Of a stretch of 64,000 nt of DNA, positions 12,401-23,747 are shown in pieces. The notes under the pieces are model-generated. The model did no database searches. It was given only the letters and a program-made list of their open reading frames with translations, and was not told the DNA's origin. The DNA is from Macquaria australasica (Eukaryota > Chordata > Actinopteri > Centrarchiformes > Percichthyidae). The translations under genes were made by a program, and so were the position numbers. The DNA lies in the NCBI GenBank assembly GCA_005408345.1, contig SEMN01000121.1, positions 183,501 to 247,500 on the forward strand, read 5' to 3'. Each line of letters starts with the position of its first letter. The first letter of the stretch is position 1.

Positions 12401-15269
12401 GTGATCAGTATTGTTGATATATTGTGCAGAAGAAATTTCTTTTCTTCAAATAAAGTGTGTGATTCATCTTGTCTACAGAATGAATGAAAGTGGAAAAAAA
12501 TCAAAGCTCTACTTCTCTTCTTCTTCTACTTCTTCAGCCACCAATAAGCAACGAGGTTCTTGAAAAGCTCTGTTGGTTTAAGCACACTAATAACATTGCC
12601 AGGTCCAATTGTTTGGCATCGGGTGTAAAATATGTATGAACATTTGGTACTGTGAAGTCAGTTAAAATGGCATATAGGATGTGCAGAGGCAAACATCATC
12701 ATAAATCATACATTTGTGTGCACCACTGATGTTGATATATGACACCTGAAACATTATGGGCACACAGAAAACTAAATAATTTGAATATAGGAACATAAAA
12801 CAACAAAAGACGGTGGGGTGAGGAAACAGTGAGGGAAAAAACCACACCAGTACCCATCCACACACACTCACATACTACAGACAGTATTCTCCCTACTCAG
12901 ACCCTCATCTATCCTCTTATTTCCCGTTCTTCCACTTTCCCCATCTGCCTCTTGTTAACCCCACCAGGAACCCAGTTACTCTGCAATTCAGCTGCCACAC
13001 AGTTTATGAACTGGAAAGACAGGTCATATCATCACCTGCAGCCATTCACAAGTCAGGACTATACAGTTCAAACACAGAAGAACATTTAGTGTGGTTTTCA
13101 TATAAGACAAAATCACAGTGAAGATTACATTTAGTTTGAACAACATAGAAATAGGCATCATTTGATTCACTTTCATTCTCTTTTGATAGACCACTATCAA
13201 ACAAAACAACTCCTCTCACCTGCGTGTCTGTGTCAATGTGGCCATCTAGTGGAAAGAAAATGGTACAGTCTGTAACTAGAGGAAGGATCTGCTGGATCAT
13301 ATTGATTTAGATGAGGGAAATGTGCTGATATACTGTAACTATGGCTTTGAGTTTAGGTCTTAAGGAATAACAATCCATGGCAGAGATTTTGGAGTAGTTG
13401 TGTATTTGTATCATACATTTATTTTTTGGGATTAAAAGATGACTATGAGACAAAAGGGCATACTTTCTCTGATGACTGCAAATATAAAAAAAATAAACAT
13501 CAAACATGACAAATTATATACAATATGTGTGTGCATGATGTTTAAATACTTGAATTCATCTCATATAGTTGTCCTTTCCTTATGAGTATGCAGCTAACAA
13601 TTTGACAGTGTTTCCACAGCCTGTTGAGACTCAAGATACTTAGACAGAAAATGCATGCATTGCAAGCTGTGGACTTTTATCCATTGTGTGTACAGGTTTG
13701 ACTTTACTAAGCACATGGTTTATGTTGGTTTATGTTCGAAACGCCTGAAATCACAAAGGCACGGATGAAAAGAACGATTCTCAGCATTGATATTGGAGAT
13801 ATTTTATGTTGCCATAGCTACCGAGGCTATGAGATGGAGACCTTGCACTTATTATCCAGAAATGAAACGCTTCTACCAGCACGTCATGCCGTCCTCCGAG
13901 CGGGTGAGACAACAGGAAGACGGAAGTCATGTTAAAATAGGTTTGATGTGGAATCACTGGTGCTGTGGAATAAGACGTGATGACATTTCATTGTTGCAGG
14001 AGGGAAGAGCATGACTTATTCATTTCTCCCCACTCACATTTTCCCAGTCAATCTTTATTAAGGCCACTGCACTGCTACTATTTCACTAGAGCAATACTCT
14101 GTCATATCTAATCAGCCTACTTTACAATTACATAGGAATTATAGTTACTGAGATTGTAAGACTGTTGCATTATAGGCTTTGGTAGTTTAAAAAATAAACT
14201 ACTAAAATTGAGTGTCCCATATTAAAATTATAGGAAGAATATAACAGGATATTTTGTTGTGGTATGGAATAAACCAGTGACATATTGACAGAAATGTTTG
14301 CATTACTGTTTGCTCACTGGGTAGACAGCAGTCAGCTTGATTATGTAATCATCAGTTTAATTTCCCATCAGTAGAGATGAACAAAAATGTCTAGCTGAAG
14401 AGATTGCTTTCACTTGTACCCTATAGACCATCTTGGTTTCTAGGAGTCAAGGAAGTCAAACAACACAATGTGTAAAGGTTTTTGTATTTCAGCTAACAAA
14501 GTAGTTTTTCATCATTCATGTCCACGCATGGCACAATCTCATGGATTGCTTTGGCAAAGTAGCCACCATGCTGTAGAGAGTCCAAAGGGGTCATTGTTTA
14601 TGGTACGAAGTAGGTCAGCCATGTGATTATGTTCGACCAAAAAATGGATCACAATTTTTTTCCTCTTACAGGTTTTATTCATTGCATTTTTCATATTGTG
14701 TGCAGATTTAGCAAAGAGAAATAAACTCAATAAAATGTATACAAAAGCACATTTTGTGGCCCTCTTTTTTTATCCCAACAAACTCAAAATAGATAACAAG
14801 AGAACACAAACATTTCAAAAGCCTGAAACGGTCAACAGAACATACTGTGCCTACCCTTCTTTCAATACAAAATGTTTCAAATAGTCACTGTATATAGTAT
14901 ATATATATACAGTGTCCACGCCACACTAATGCCAAAGTACTAGTTATCGTACATTCAGATTTATATGTCCTAATTGCATGATCTTTATTTAAAGTTACAA
15001 ATGGTGCTAATCATTTTCAGTTCCTTACTGCATTGGTTCCATAAATGTTCCCCTTGAGCTGAAATATATTTTTCTCAAGTCATAATGGCTCTCATTTCAG
15101 GTGCCCTGTTTTTAACTTTAAACTTGACTTGTTCACTGACTTTAATATGATACGTCCTAATTTACTGTAAGCTTCCTGTATTTGAAAACAAGATTCATCA
15201 TGGTTTTAAAAAGGCCTAGAAGATTGCCCCACAGGACAGCAGCATGCTTAGTTTCTGCAACTACCAATT
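9401..15269. other. Intergenic DNA upstream of tmcc1
   Basis: No gene recognised. About 10630-10950 has the texture of an old repeat; its end (10905-10945, 'gtctggacc...ttggaccgac') resembles the tail of the family seen at 5767-6051. About 11370-11560 is GC-richer, free of simple repeats and could be a conserved element. A short palindrome lies at 14886-14914. The 133-codon minus-strand frame at 11029-11430 has no family resemblance. Confidence 0.4.
14886..14914. other. AT-rich palindrome / hairpin
   Basis: CACTGTATATA and its reverse complement TATATACAGTG flank a 7-base centre, giving a potential cruciform of 11-bp arms. It lies in non-coding DNA and has no visible partner gene. Confidence 0.7.
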
Positions 15270-15535
15270 ATTTTCTCAACAAATTTATTTATCATTTGGT
15301 CTATATAATATGTCCAAAAATAGTAAAAAAGTGCCCATCAGTCCAAGGTGACATCTTCAGATCCATTTATTTGTTTGACCAACAGTCCAAAAAGATATTC
15401 AGTTTAATGTCACAAAAGCAGCAAATTCTCACAATTGAGAAAATGTAACTAGCTAATGTTTGGCATTTTTGCTTGATAAATAACTTAAACGATAAATAGA
15501 TTATCATTATTTTTATTATCCTAATAATTTAACAT
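15270..15535 (+). repeat. Dispersed teleost repeat (family of 54050-54367)
   Basis: The words 'tttggtctatataatatgtc', 'agtccaaggtgacatcttca', 'gaccaacagtcc', 'aaagatattcagttta', 'gcagcaaattctcac' and 'gtttggcatttttgcttgat' occur in this order in an interspersed repeat that I know from many fish genomes. The AT-rich 'cgataaatagattatc' tail also fits. Only part of the element is present. It is non-coding. Confidence 0.65.
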
Positions 15536-15779
15536 AGTATTTACTTCAGACTTTTTCAGTTTTCTAGCTCATTGTTGGAGAATTTGTTCGAAATGATGCT
15601 TTATGGCTTTAATTTAGCTTGCTGGGTAGGCAAAGCTAAACACACATAAAATGGTGAGAAGTTTCAGAAAGGACTTGTTTTTTTCATGTCTGTACCAGAA
15701 GTGTAGTTTAGGTATCAGTTTATAAACACACGAGTGAGGCGTCGTACCACAAGACGATCTTTGGTTCCAACTCTTTATG

Positions 15780-15906
15780 ACACGTCGTACGTCATGACGT
15801 TACTCATGGAGAGGGAGGGCGGGCCGTGGGGCGGACTGCACTCGGAGGAGGGGTGCCGCTCGTTGGACGTCCGTGTCAACCCCGACAACAGTTTGCTGTC
15901 ACCCGT
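15780..15906 (+). promoter_or_regulatory. tmcc1: CpG-rich promoter and non-coding first exon candidate of tmcc1
   Basis: The stretch is strikingly CpG-dense against its AT-rich surroundings (a cluster of GTCGTACGTCATGACG and GGGCGGGCC-type words, with CRE-like TGACGT at 15798). It ends at a perfect donor, GTAAGT at 15907. CpG density stays raised to about 16150. No in-frame long ORF is present, so the exon would be 5' UTR. The first coding exon at 27065 has a pyrimidine-rich acceptor just upstream (AG at 26810-26811) that it could splice to. The transcription start itself is not visible. Confidence 0.5.
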
Positions 15907-16949
15907 GTAAGTGTGAAATATTTTTAGTGTGGTTTTTTTTTGGTTGTTTTACCGTCAATTTATGCGTGTGTGTGATGTGTGCTGCGTCTCTGTGCCGCGA
16001 GGAAAAGCTGTTAGAGTCTCGGGGTAGATATTTCATCGCATTATTTAGCAGCTCTGCACGATGACACTAACGGGACTGTCAACCTGAGTCCGTTAACACG
16101 CTGCTGCCGCTCACCGACAGCACTGACCGGCACTGAGCAAACATTTCAACGACTTTTAGCTTTACACATATTGCTTCGCGTAATTTCACAACGTAAAGGA
16201 AGGCTCGTCTGTTATTACTTTAATTCTATAGGGCGTAACTCAACAGGGAATTTCTTTTACTTATCTTTCGTAACGGTCGCAATAGTTTATCTCTGGTGTC
16301 ATCGTAGCATTCAGTAACCTACTTAAATAACAAAATAATTAAAACGTTGTAGAATATTGTGGTTATGTACAACAGGTTTGTCTCACTGCCTATATAGTAG
16401 GAAATAAACGGTAAAAACAAATATAATTCGTGGCAGCTGGAAATGTGATTATTTGCTCTCATTTAAACCTGTAGTTTTAACACTTTGCTAGCTTGTCATG
16501 GACTCTGGAGCAGAGTAAAAGTTGTGTGTAGGTGTTTATTTCCAGTTAATTCATGAAACGTTGTTATTATTTACTATGATGCTGTCATATTGATCTGTCT
16601 CTGTGGCTTGTCTATTAGACAGGGCCCTGCCAGTTGCTTGCAACCTACAAAAGTTTTAATAAACCCTCAGCAGGGTATATTTTAGTCTCAACTGGCTAAC
16701 GCAATCTGATGGGCTAAAGACATTTCATGGCCTGGTAAGGATGGACATCCGCAGCCTCATTACATGTGATGCCTAGTATTCTTCACAGAGGAGTTTTTTT
16801 TTTCTTCCTGCAACCTATTATTAACAGTGTCTGGGAGACAGACAGAGACATAAGCACTCTCACACAGGCAGTCGCAGAGAGTACAATGTGCCAAGCAAGC
16901 ATTTAGAGGATTACAGTTTCCATCTCACTTTTTCTCTTTTTTGTTGAAG

Positions 16950-17021
16950 ACCTGCGGGCCTGATGTAGCAGGTTGCTGCAATGAAGGAAATCCACTCCAG
17001 CGTCATGATTATGGACTGAAG
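16950..17021 (+). other. Possible small 5' UTR exon of tmcc1
   Basis: A T-rich tract ending TTGAAG precedes position 16950 and a GTTTGT donor follows 17021. The 72 bases between include a 12-codon upstream ORF beginning at 16981 and stopping at the TGA. These sites are only moderately good, and the call rests on position downstream of the CpG-rich region. Confidence 0.2.
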
Positions 17022-17304
17022 GTTTGTTTTCACACACTTACTCTACTCATCCTTTCTGGTAACTGTTCCCATCTCTCTACCTCCATCTCTGACCATGTTT
17101 GTAACCTGGTGGTTTTGAGACTACACTGCATGTACAGTAGATGCACATGTAGAGGGCTGGAAGGGTCCTGTATGACATGATGTATCCCACTATCTGTTCA
17201 GCATACTCTGCTAAGTGGCTGAGAGCGTGGCTGCCCCTTCAGGGCACTGCTAACGCAGCCATTCATGTCTCACGCCGACGGTCAGACCACCACGATGACG
17301 CTGC

Positions 17305-17332
17305 CCTCCTCCTCCTCCTCCTCCTCCTCCTG
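17305..17332 (+). repeat. (CCT)n trinucleotide run
   Basis: About nine CCT/CTC units in the inferred 5' intron. They produce poly-Ser or poly-Leu in chance frames. Confidence 0.85.
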
Positions 17333-18073
17333 TTCCCGCTGCACTCACATTGTGCCTTCCCTGTTAGGAGCTGAGCTTAGAATTGAGAGTCTTTGTACAA
17401 GTGTAATGTGTTTCTGTATATGTATGTGTGTTTGCGTGCACTGTGCTTACAAAATAGAACTCAGTGGTTTCTAAAGATGGAGTTGCCTCCTCCTCTGATA
17501 TGTGCTCAGCTTCATGTAACACCTCAGCATAGGATGTGATGAAGATGTGCTTATCATATCACAAGATTAACACAGCTTGCTGTATGCTCGCCTAGCTGTC
17601 ACAGGAGGTGATTAATTGGCCGTGCGTACAGGAAGCAAGCATTTCTCACAACAAAGCTGCAGACACTGGATTAGAAAGATGACATGAAGTGGATTATAGT
17701 TGCAGTTATGGTGGTTTTATTTATTCAGTTGTTGACTTCTGTTGTAAAGACTATTTTGATTAGAAAAGAAGACAAAAAGGTTTTTGTGAAGTTGGTAGAC
17801 ACTGGACAGGCTAATTTTACTTGTTTGTGACATCAAGTGTCCTGTAGACTGGCTGCCATATTTTGATTGTTTACATTAGTTATAATAATCAGGTATGGCT
17901 ATGTATAATTTAAGTTGGGTTGTAATACATAACACAGTGAAATTAAGTGAAATAACTTAATGTCATGCATGAATTATTGGTCTGCATTCCAGTAACATGT
18001 CCAAAAACACTGCTGTCCTATATACTGCAGTACTTTTATGACATCTTAGTGTTTGTTTAAATAAGTTACATCT

Positions 18074-18314
18074 CCTCTGGGTGCTCCGATTTCTCCCCAC
18101 AGTTTATAGACATGCAGGTTGGGTAAATTGGCCATAACTTAGCCTCTAAATTGCCCATAAGCGTGACTGTAAATGTGACTGTTTGTGTGTTTATACAGAT
18201 GTGTTAGACTGTGCTGTGTCCAGGATGTACCAGACTTCTCACCCAGTCTATGCAATGCAAAGGCTCCAACCCCCTGCCTTCCTGAATAGGACGAGTGATA
18301 TAGAAGATGGATGA
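18074..18314 (+). repeat. Truncated teleost interspersed repeat (SINE-like tail family)
   Basis: The order 'ctctgggtgctccgatttct', 'cagtttatagacatgcaggtt', 'ctctaaattgccc', 'tgtccaggatgtacc', 'ggctccaaccccctgcc', 'ctgaataggac' and 'gatggatga' is the familiar body of an abundant teleost repeat whose full copies begin with a tRNA-like head. That head is missing here, so this is a 5'-truncated, diverged copy. Confidence 0.75.
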
Positions 18315-19198
18315 TTCATTAAGTTAAGAAAATATTAAGGAGGTTTTTTCAAGTTGTTTCAAGTGCCTAATGCATGGTTGCTCCCCTCTGCTGCAGATGA
18401 AAACATGATATGTTGTGTACTGTAGAGACAGAGATATACTGCAAAGACCTGGGTTCAATTCTTGGCAGTGGTACCTACTACCTCGGGCAGTTTGTGAGTT
18501 TGTTTGTGAGTAGGACACTGGCGAGAGATCATGTCTGTGTTGGTGCACTGTAGTTCTTCTGGTTGGTGAAGGCACCTGGACGGAAGTGTGTATCATGGGA
18601 GGAACATGGCTGTATACGTACATCCTGGTGTTAACAGTGGCATGGACCACAGAACGGGGGAATTGGCCATACCAATTTGTGGGTGAAAGTGGGGTAAAAA
18701 CTTGATAACTTAGCACTTATCAACTCAAATCATGTAAAAGTCAGATATCTGTTAAGTTTCTTAGCTTATCGTAAATCCCCATTATGTCCATCTGTATGGT
18801 GAAGTGTGTTTAAACACAAAAAAGTCATAATTATCATTAATGAAGATGCTCAATACTCTACTGACAAATGTTCACTGGGTTCATGTTGTCTTTTTTACTG
18901 CACATAAACAACATTGAGGTGAAACAACCACATCATGACACTAGATGCCTTGTCATCTAGTGTTTTGTGAAGTTGTGGTTTAATGTAAAGTTATGGATTG
19001 CAGTTTAAATTTCTTTAAACCCCAAATGATGTAAAAATGTTCAGTAAGGGATTCAAAAGGATTCAGATAATCTGTTTTTTGCCCTTTGGAGTCTAAATCT
19101 CAGCATCATTCAGGCAGTGATTTGGCTCTGTTTTCTCAACCAAAGGCCAGCTGTGGCTAAAGAGGAACTGTTGTATCTCAGAAAGGAAACACTCTTTC

Positions 19199-19227
19199 CT
19201 TTCCTCTCTCTCTCTCTCTCTCTCTCA
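19199..19227 (+). repeat. (CT)n run
   Basis: About a dozen CT units. A minus-strand frame through it reads as poly-Arg/Glu and is not a gene. Confidence 0.85.
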
Positions 19228-19654
19228 TCTTCTTCCTCGTCCAGCAGGGCTTTGCTGTTTGAAAGCCCACAGGGTAGCAGAGGTGTCATAATGTAGCTTA
19301 ATTTAGATGCCATAGACCGAAATCATTCTTTATCTCTGTTGCGATGAGGTGTTTGCCAATGCCATCAAGAAACATGCAGTAGCAAGTACAATGTTTGGCT
19401 GTACCATCCTGCTTATCCTGTAACTGTGCACAGACTCGGTTTATTCTCTCCAGTAAGACTGACTCCCACACTTCCAGAATGAAGGTGAAATTCCTTTATA
19501 AAAGCTGTGGTTTCTAGTGGCAACGAGCTGCCTGCTTCCCTCCGATCCCTTCCTGTTTGAAGACAGAGTCAGAAAAGAAGCAAGGGGTCACACAGCGTCA
19601 CAAGAGATTGCACTTTAAGACAGGGCTGAGGTCCATGTTTTAGTGTCGAAGGAC

Positions 19655-19945
19655 AGGTTCACAAAAACAATAGTCGGGTGCACATATGAACATTGAAAAT
19701 GGCCAAATCCAGAGACGCCTTATAGTGCAAAAATATATTCCAAAGTTTATCTGAAGCTTATAAAATCAAAACATTCCCTCTTTGTGTTTCCCTGTTGAGT
19801 ACCAGTAACAAAAAGAGGGAAATTTGTACTAGAAAGGTTGTAACTCTAGAAGATACCCACTTGAGTCATTCACTGTATTAGCTTCAGATAAGCTTTTGAA
19901 TACATTTTTGCACAGAAGGATGACTGTGGATTTTTTTCCAGACCA
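19655..19945 (+). repeat. Fold-back teleost repeat, copy 1
   Basis: The copy begins 'ggttcacaaaaacaatagtc' and is the same family as 28067-28628. Two 33-bp arms, 19726-19758 and 19880-19912, are inverted relative to each other with three mismatches, leaving a 121-base centre that includes 'aaaaagagggaaatttgtac'. A transcript through this intron would form a long stem here. No coding capacity is seen. The family is common in fish genomes; its origin is not known to me. Confidence 0.75.
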
Positions 19946-22031
19946 ATATTATGTCATATAGACATCAACTTCTGCACAAAACTGCATAATTGTGATCATC
20001 CCTTCGTTTCAGTTTGTTTACATCTTCTTGTCTTTTAGAAGAGTGGATATTAAGGTTTGGAGGTCAGGAGGAATATCTTCTTTCAACTTAAATCTTCTCC
20101 CAGAGTATCGACTTTTTTTTATTGTTGACCCACAGTCTACGTGTTGAGCCCAATGTCGCGTCAAAGTAAAAGCTTCAAGACCAGAGCTTGGATGTGCTGA
20201 CCCCCACTAACCCCCCTAGTGGGCTGTAGAGGTATCTGGTTACCTGAGCTCAGAGATCTGACTGAAGAGTTATTTAAAATAGGTGACGATGCGGATGATT
20301 TATATCTGACTGCATAAAGTTGTTCTCACCTGCTGGCACCACAAAGAGCCAGATGCCTGGTAGGTTTCTCTCTTCAGTCGCACAAAGTGTGTGTTGACCC
20401 TGACACGCATTCCCTTTCTCAGTCCCTATGGCTGTGCGCCTTTAACACAATCTCTGGTATGAGATTTCAGCTGGTGTGTAGGTGGTTTCCAGCCTGTTGA
20501 CAGGTGATGATGCCCTGCCAGAGCTGGTGGAATATGAGCTATGTTGGCCAAGTTGGAGGCCTGGCCACTGTTAAACACCTATCAGGTTAGTAAATGAAGG
20601 GCCACTTTGCAGGGCTTGAAATGTATTACATACTCTACTAATGTCTTCACTGGAAACCCCCTTTTGAGAACGTCTGTTTAACTAGTTTTTTAACAGCAAG
20701 AGAATGAGATCCTCGATGCCACCACTCTCCATCACGTCAGACACATTGGGTCTGCAGCTGCGCTGCCGGAGTGTTGTTGTAGTTGTAGTCAACATGGACC
20801 AGTGTCAGTTCCATGCACATGGTGAATTATTCATTAGGACACTTGCTGTGGTGTTGAGCACAGATGCAGAGGTGATGCCTTAAACAAGGCCTCCCCAGTA
20901 AACGTTCAGCACCGTCCAGCATAATGTTTAACACACAGCCTGATGACACTCAGCCAGTCTTTTTTCAATTATGCTTCACTTCACTGCCCTACTTTGTTCA
21001 CTGTCCAGCCCCTCTGTGCAACCTATACCTCAGAGATATGTGTGATATTTACAGCCCTGTACAGCCATAAAAGATCAAAACAATAGTTCCTCTGTGGAGA
21101 TGAAATTTAAATAAGCTGAGTCTCTTTGTTACTTTGTCTTTGCATTTTCCCACCTCACAGACTCTGTTAGGTAGTCCTGGATGACTCAGACGTCCTTCAC
21201 AGCCAATATACCACCTGTTCTTCCCTTCGTGTGAGTGTGTGTTGAGTATATGTGCGCATATGTATATTTTCTATTTGTTTTTGTTTTTTTGTGATCTACA
21301 AATGTATTGGTTTTCACAGTAATATGAGTGGGTGGTGGTAACGGGGGATGTAGTTCCAGATGGTCTCCTGTTGCCTGAGAGATGAGTGAAATCAGAAATA
21401 TTAGGTAAGGCAAACTTTCACACCCACACTTGAAGGTTTTGCCTTATTTAAGCTAGTGGTCATATATATTCAAGATTACAAATAATTTGGGAAAAAGTGT
21501 AACACAGATACCAGGTGTGACTCAGTCTCCAACAATAGTCTTCTTGGCAGCTGTACGAACAGACACAATTGTTCATTTTTCAGCTTTTGAATATAGCTAA
21601 GCCTGTGGTGTCATTAAGAAAACACAGATGGGTGCCCTGATATATGAGTAAATATTTGTGTGTCTTGTGGTTTGTCTTGTTCCTTGAAAGCTGAGCTCAA
21701 CTTTGGCATCAGGGCCTCCCTGTGGGTTTCATCTTGCACAATAGGGCGTTGTGCCTGCCTCTGTCAGGGAACTACCTGCCATTTACCTCCCTCATTCAGA
21801 CACACTCTGCGCTGAGCGCCCGAGCTGAACCCGACACGGCCAGGCGAAACACGCCTTGGACGGATGCCTTTGATCCAGTTTGGCCTCTTTAACTCCCTTT
21901 GTAACCCTCTGTCTCTCTTCTCTCACTTTCTCTGTCTGATACAAAGAGTTGCGTCTCTTATCAAACTCTTTGCAGTATGCTGAAGTCATCTCCTGCACTG
22001 TCAGACCTGACACAACTGTGCTATTCTCCCG

Positions 22032-22032
<1 letters not shown>

Positions 22033-22074
<42 letters not shown>
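22033..22074 (+). repeat. (CA)n microsatellite
   Basis: An uninterrupted run of 21 CA units. It is the first of three CA arrays within 320 bases. Confidence 0.96.
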
Positions 22075-22076
<2 letters not shown>

Positions 22077-22167
22077 AATACAATAACGATTGTTCCTGTT
22101 TCCTGCCTATGCTGTCATTATGCAGCTGCTGAATGAGATATGGTTCAGTTTCCATTGGTCAAAGACA

Positions 22168-22187
22168 ACACACACACACACACACAA
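22168..22187 (+). repeat. (CA)n short microsatellite
   Basis: About nine CA units, followed by a decayed CATA/TATG stretch to about 22226. Confidence 0.85.
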
Positions 22188-22285
22188 ATGCACACATACA
22201 CATATATGTATGTACACATATGCACATTTCCACAGAATATAATTGCTGCTATTGCTTCTCTTTCATTTTCTGTCTTTGTCTGATA

Positions 22286-22288
<3 letters not shown>

Positions 22289-22349
<61 letters not shown>
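22289..22349 (+). repeat. (AC)n microsatellite
   Basis: About 30 uninterrupted AC units. Open frames across it on both strands are repeat artefacts. Confidence 0.96.
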
Positions 22350-22350
<1 letters not shown>

Positions 22351-23048
22351 CGCTGCCAGAACTCTCTGGCCTAATTCCCCTCTTATTGATGTGTGTCTGT
22401 CAGTGAAAGAGGCGCAGCACAAAGAGCAGCGATGGGCCTGTGTGTGGCTCAGAGGGAACAAAGAGTGGTCTATTCCGCGCCAGCTCTCAGAGTCTTCTGG
22501 AAACACTGCATGGGCTTGTTTAAGCTATGGCCATATTTCGAGTTAACCGACTGTATGTTCAGCAATGAACAACAACGTGGCTGCTTCAGTGTCAAAGAGC
22601 ATGGGCCAGATTGACCTCTGCTTGTGTTGGTCATGCCCAGTTTGCAACTTTTTTTATGTCAAGAGTAGAATAAAATAGAACAGTCAAGAAGAAACAGTGA
22701 TCAGGTTATTGTGCAGATATTTGGTCTTGAAGTACTGTAACTATGGCAAAATTAGCATGAAAAGACTATAAAACTTTGCACAGTACTGGTACACAATTTA
22801 TCTCACATTATCCTAGATTGCAGGTTGTCTGCTTTATGTGAAAAAATAAATAAATTTTATCACTTAGCTATTTGAGCTGTCACCCTCACCATTGTGGCTC
22901 TAATCTCCTTTTGAATAATCACCTTTGCTTGTCTTCTTTGTTCAATAATGATAATGGATGTGATTGTAGCAGCTCAGAGACACATCTTCATCAATATAAC
23001 CTGAATGAAGCTACAGCTGTTTTCTTTTCAGACAGCAAAAGTGAACAT

Positions 23049-23394
23049 TGTCACAGCCCATCTCAAAGACTGCAGCAAAATCGGGAGACACGCGGGTATA
23101 TTAACCAAAGTAATTTATTAATCACAAAATAAGCAAAATAATCAAAACAAATAAGTGGAAGGAATCTGTAAAGTCAGTAGTGTAGGGAGTGGATGAGTGA
23201 AAATGTGCTATATGGATGTTGTCCTGTGAAAAGAAAGAAAAGGTAACAAACGAAACAACGCACAGGTGTGTGGTGTGAGGAGATCTGCCCCCCCAAAGGA
23301 CTGGCTATATGCATGGGGCACACCGGGCCCAGGTGTGTCCCTGGAAACAGAGGAAAAGCCACAGCAGAGTGAATCAAGCAGAGGGGCCGTCACA
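23049..23394 (-). mobile_element. Solo LTR of a retrotransposon
   Basis: A 346-bp unit with TG...CA ends and 11-bp imperfect inverted ends (TGTCACAGCCC on the left; TGTGACGGCCC read on the minus strand from the right). It is flanked by the 4-base direct repeat ACAT (23045-23048 and 23395-23398). On the minus strand an AATAAA poly(A) signal sits in the last third (in TTTATT at about 23115), as expected for an LTR read in that direction. No gag or pol remains are adjacent, so it is a solo LTR left by recombination. Length and 4-bp duplication fit Ty3/gypsy-like elements, but the family is not proven. Confidence 0.75.
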
Positions 23395-23730
23395 ACATTT
23401 ACAGGGAGCTGTGATATTGTGATTTATTGTTGAACACTAGCACTCGACAGAGCTTGAAAAAAAGAAAACAGAGTCACGATTCCTTTTTGTTTCATTAAAC
23501 TGAATCTTGGATCTATCATATTAATTCACACATGCTTGTCACCGTCTGCAAAATGACAAATAACCAGTGTGAACTGTTTTTTTTTTCTTTTTTTTACCAG
23601 TCTGCCAATGTTGGAGCTCTGCTGAGCTTTCACCATCTCTCTAGTTTAGCCGGCCAAAGAAAATGACAGCAGGACTGGACGACTGGCAGCTCTGCTGAAT
23701 GGAATGAGCTACAGAGCTATGGACAAGGAT

Positions 23731-23747
23731 GTGTGTGTGTGTGTGTA
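23731..23747 (+). repeat. (GT)n short microsatellite
   Basis: About eight GT units. Confidence 0.8.

Noticed and set aside
1..15780. Search for a third gene (for example TRH, which neighbours TMCC1 in human)
   Set aside because: No Lys-Arg-flanked QHPG repeats and no other recognised coding exon occur on either strand in this stretch.
18324..18716. 130-codon minus-strand frame
   Set aside because: No family resemblance, next to a truncated repeat. A 'gggttcaattcttggca' stretch on the + strand looks like a tRNA B box, but I could not find a matching A box or fold, so I call neither a gene nor a tRNA.
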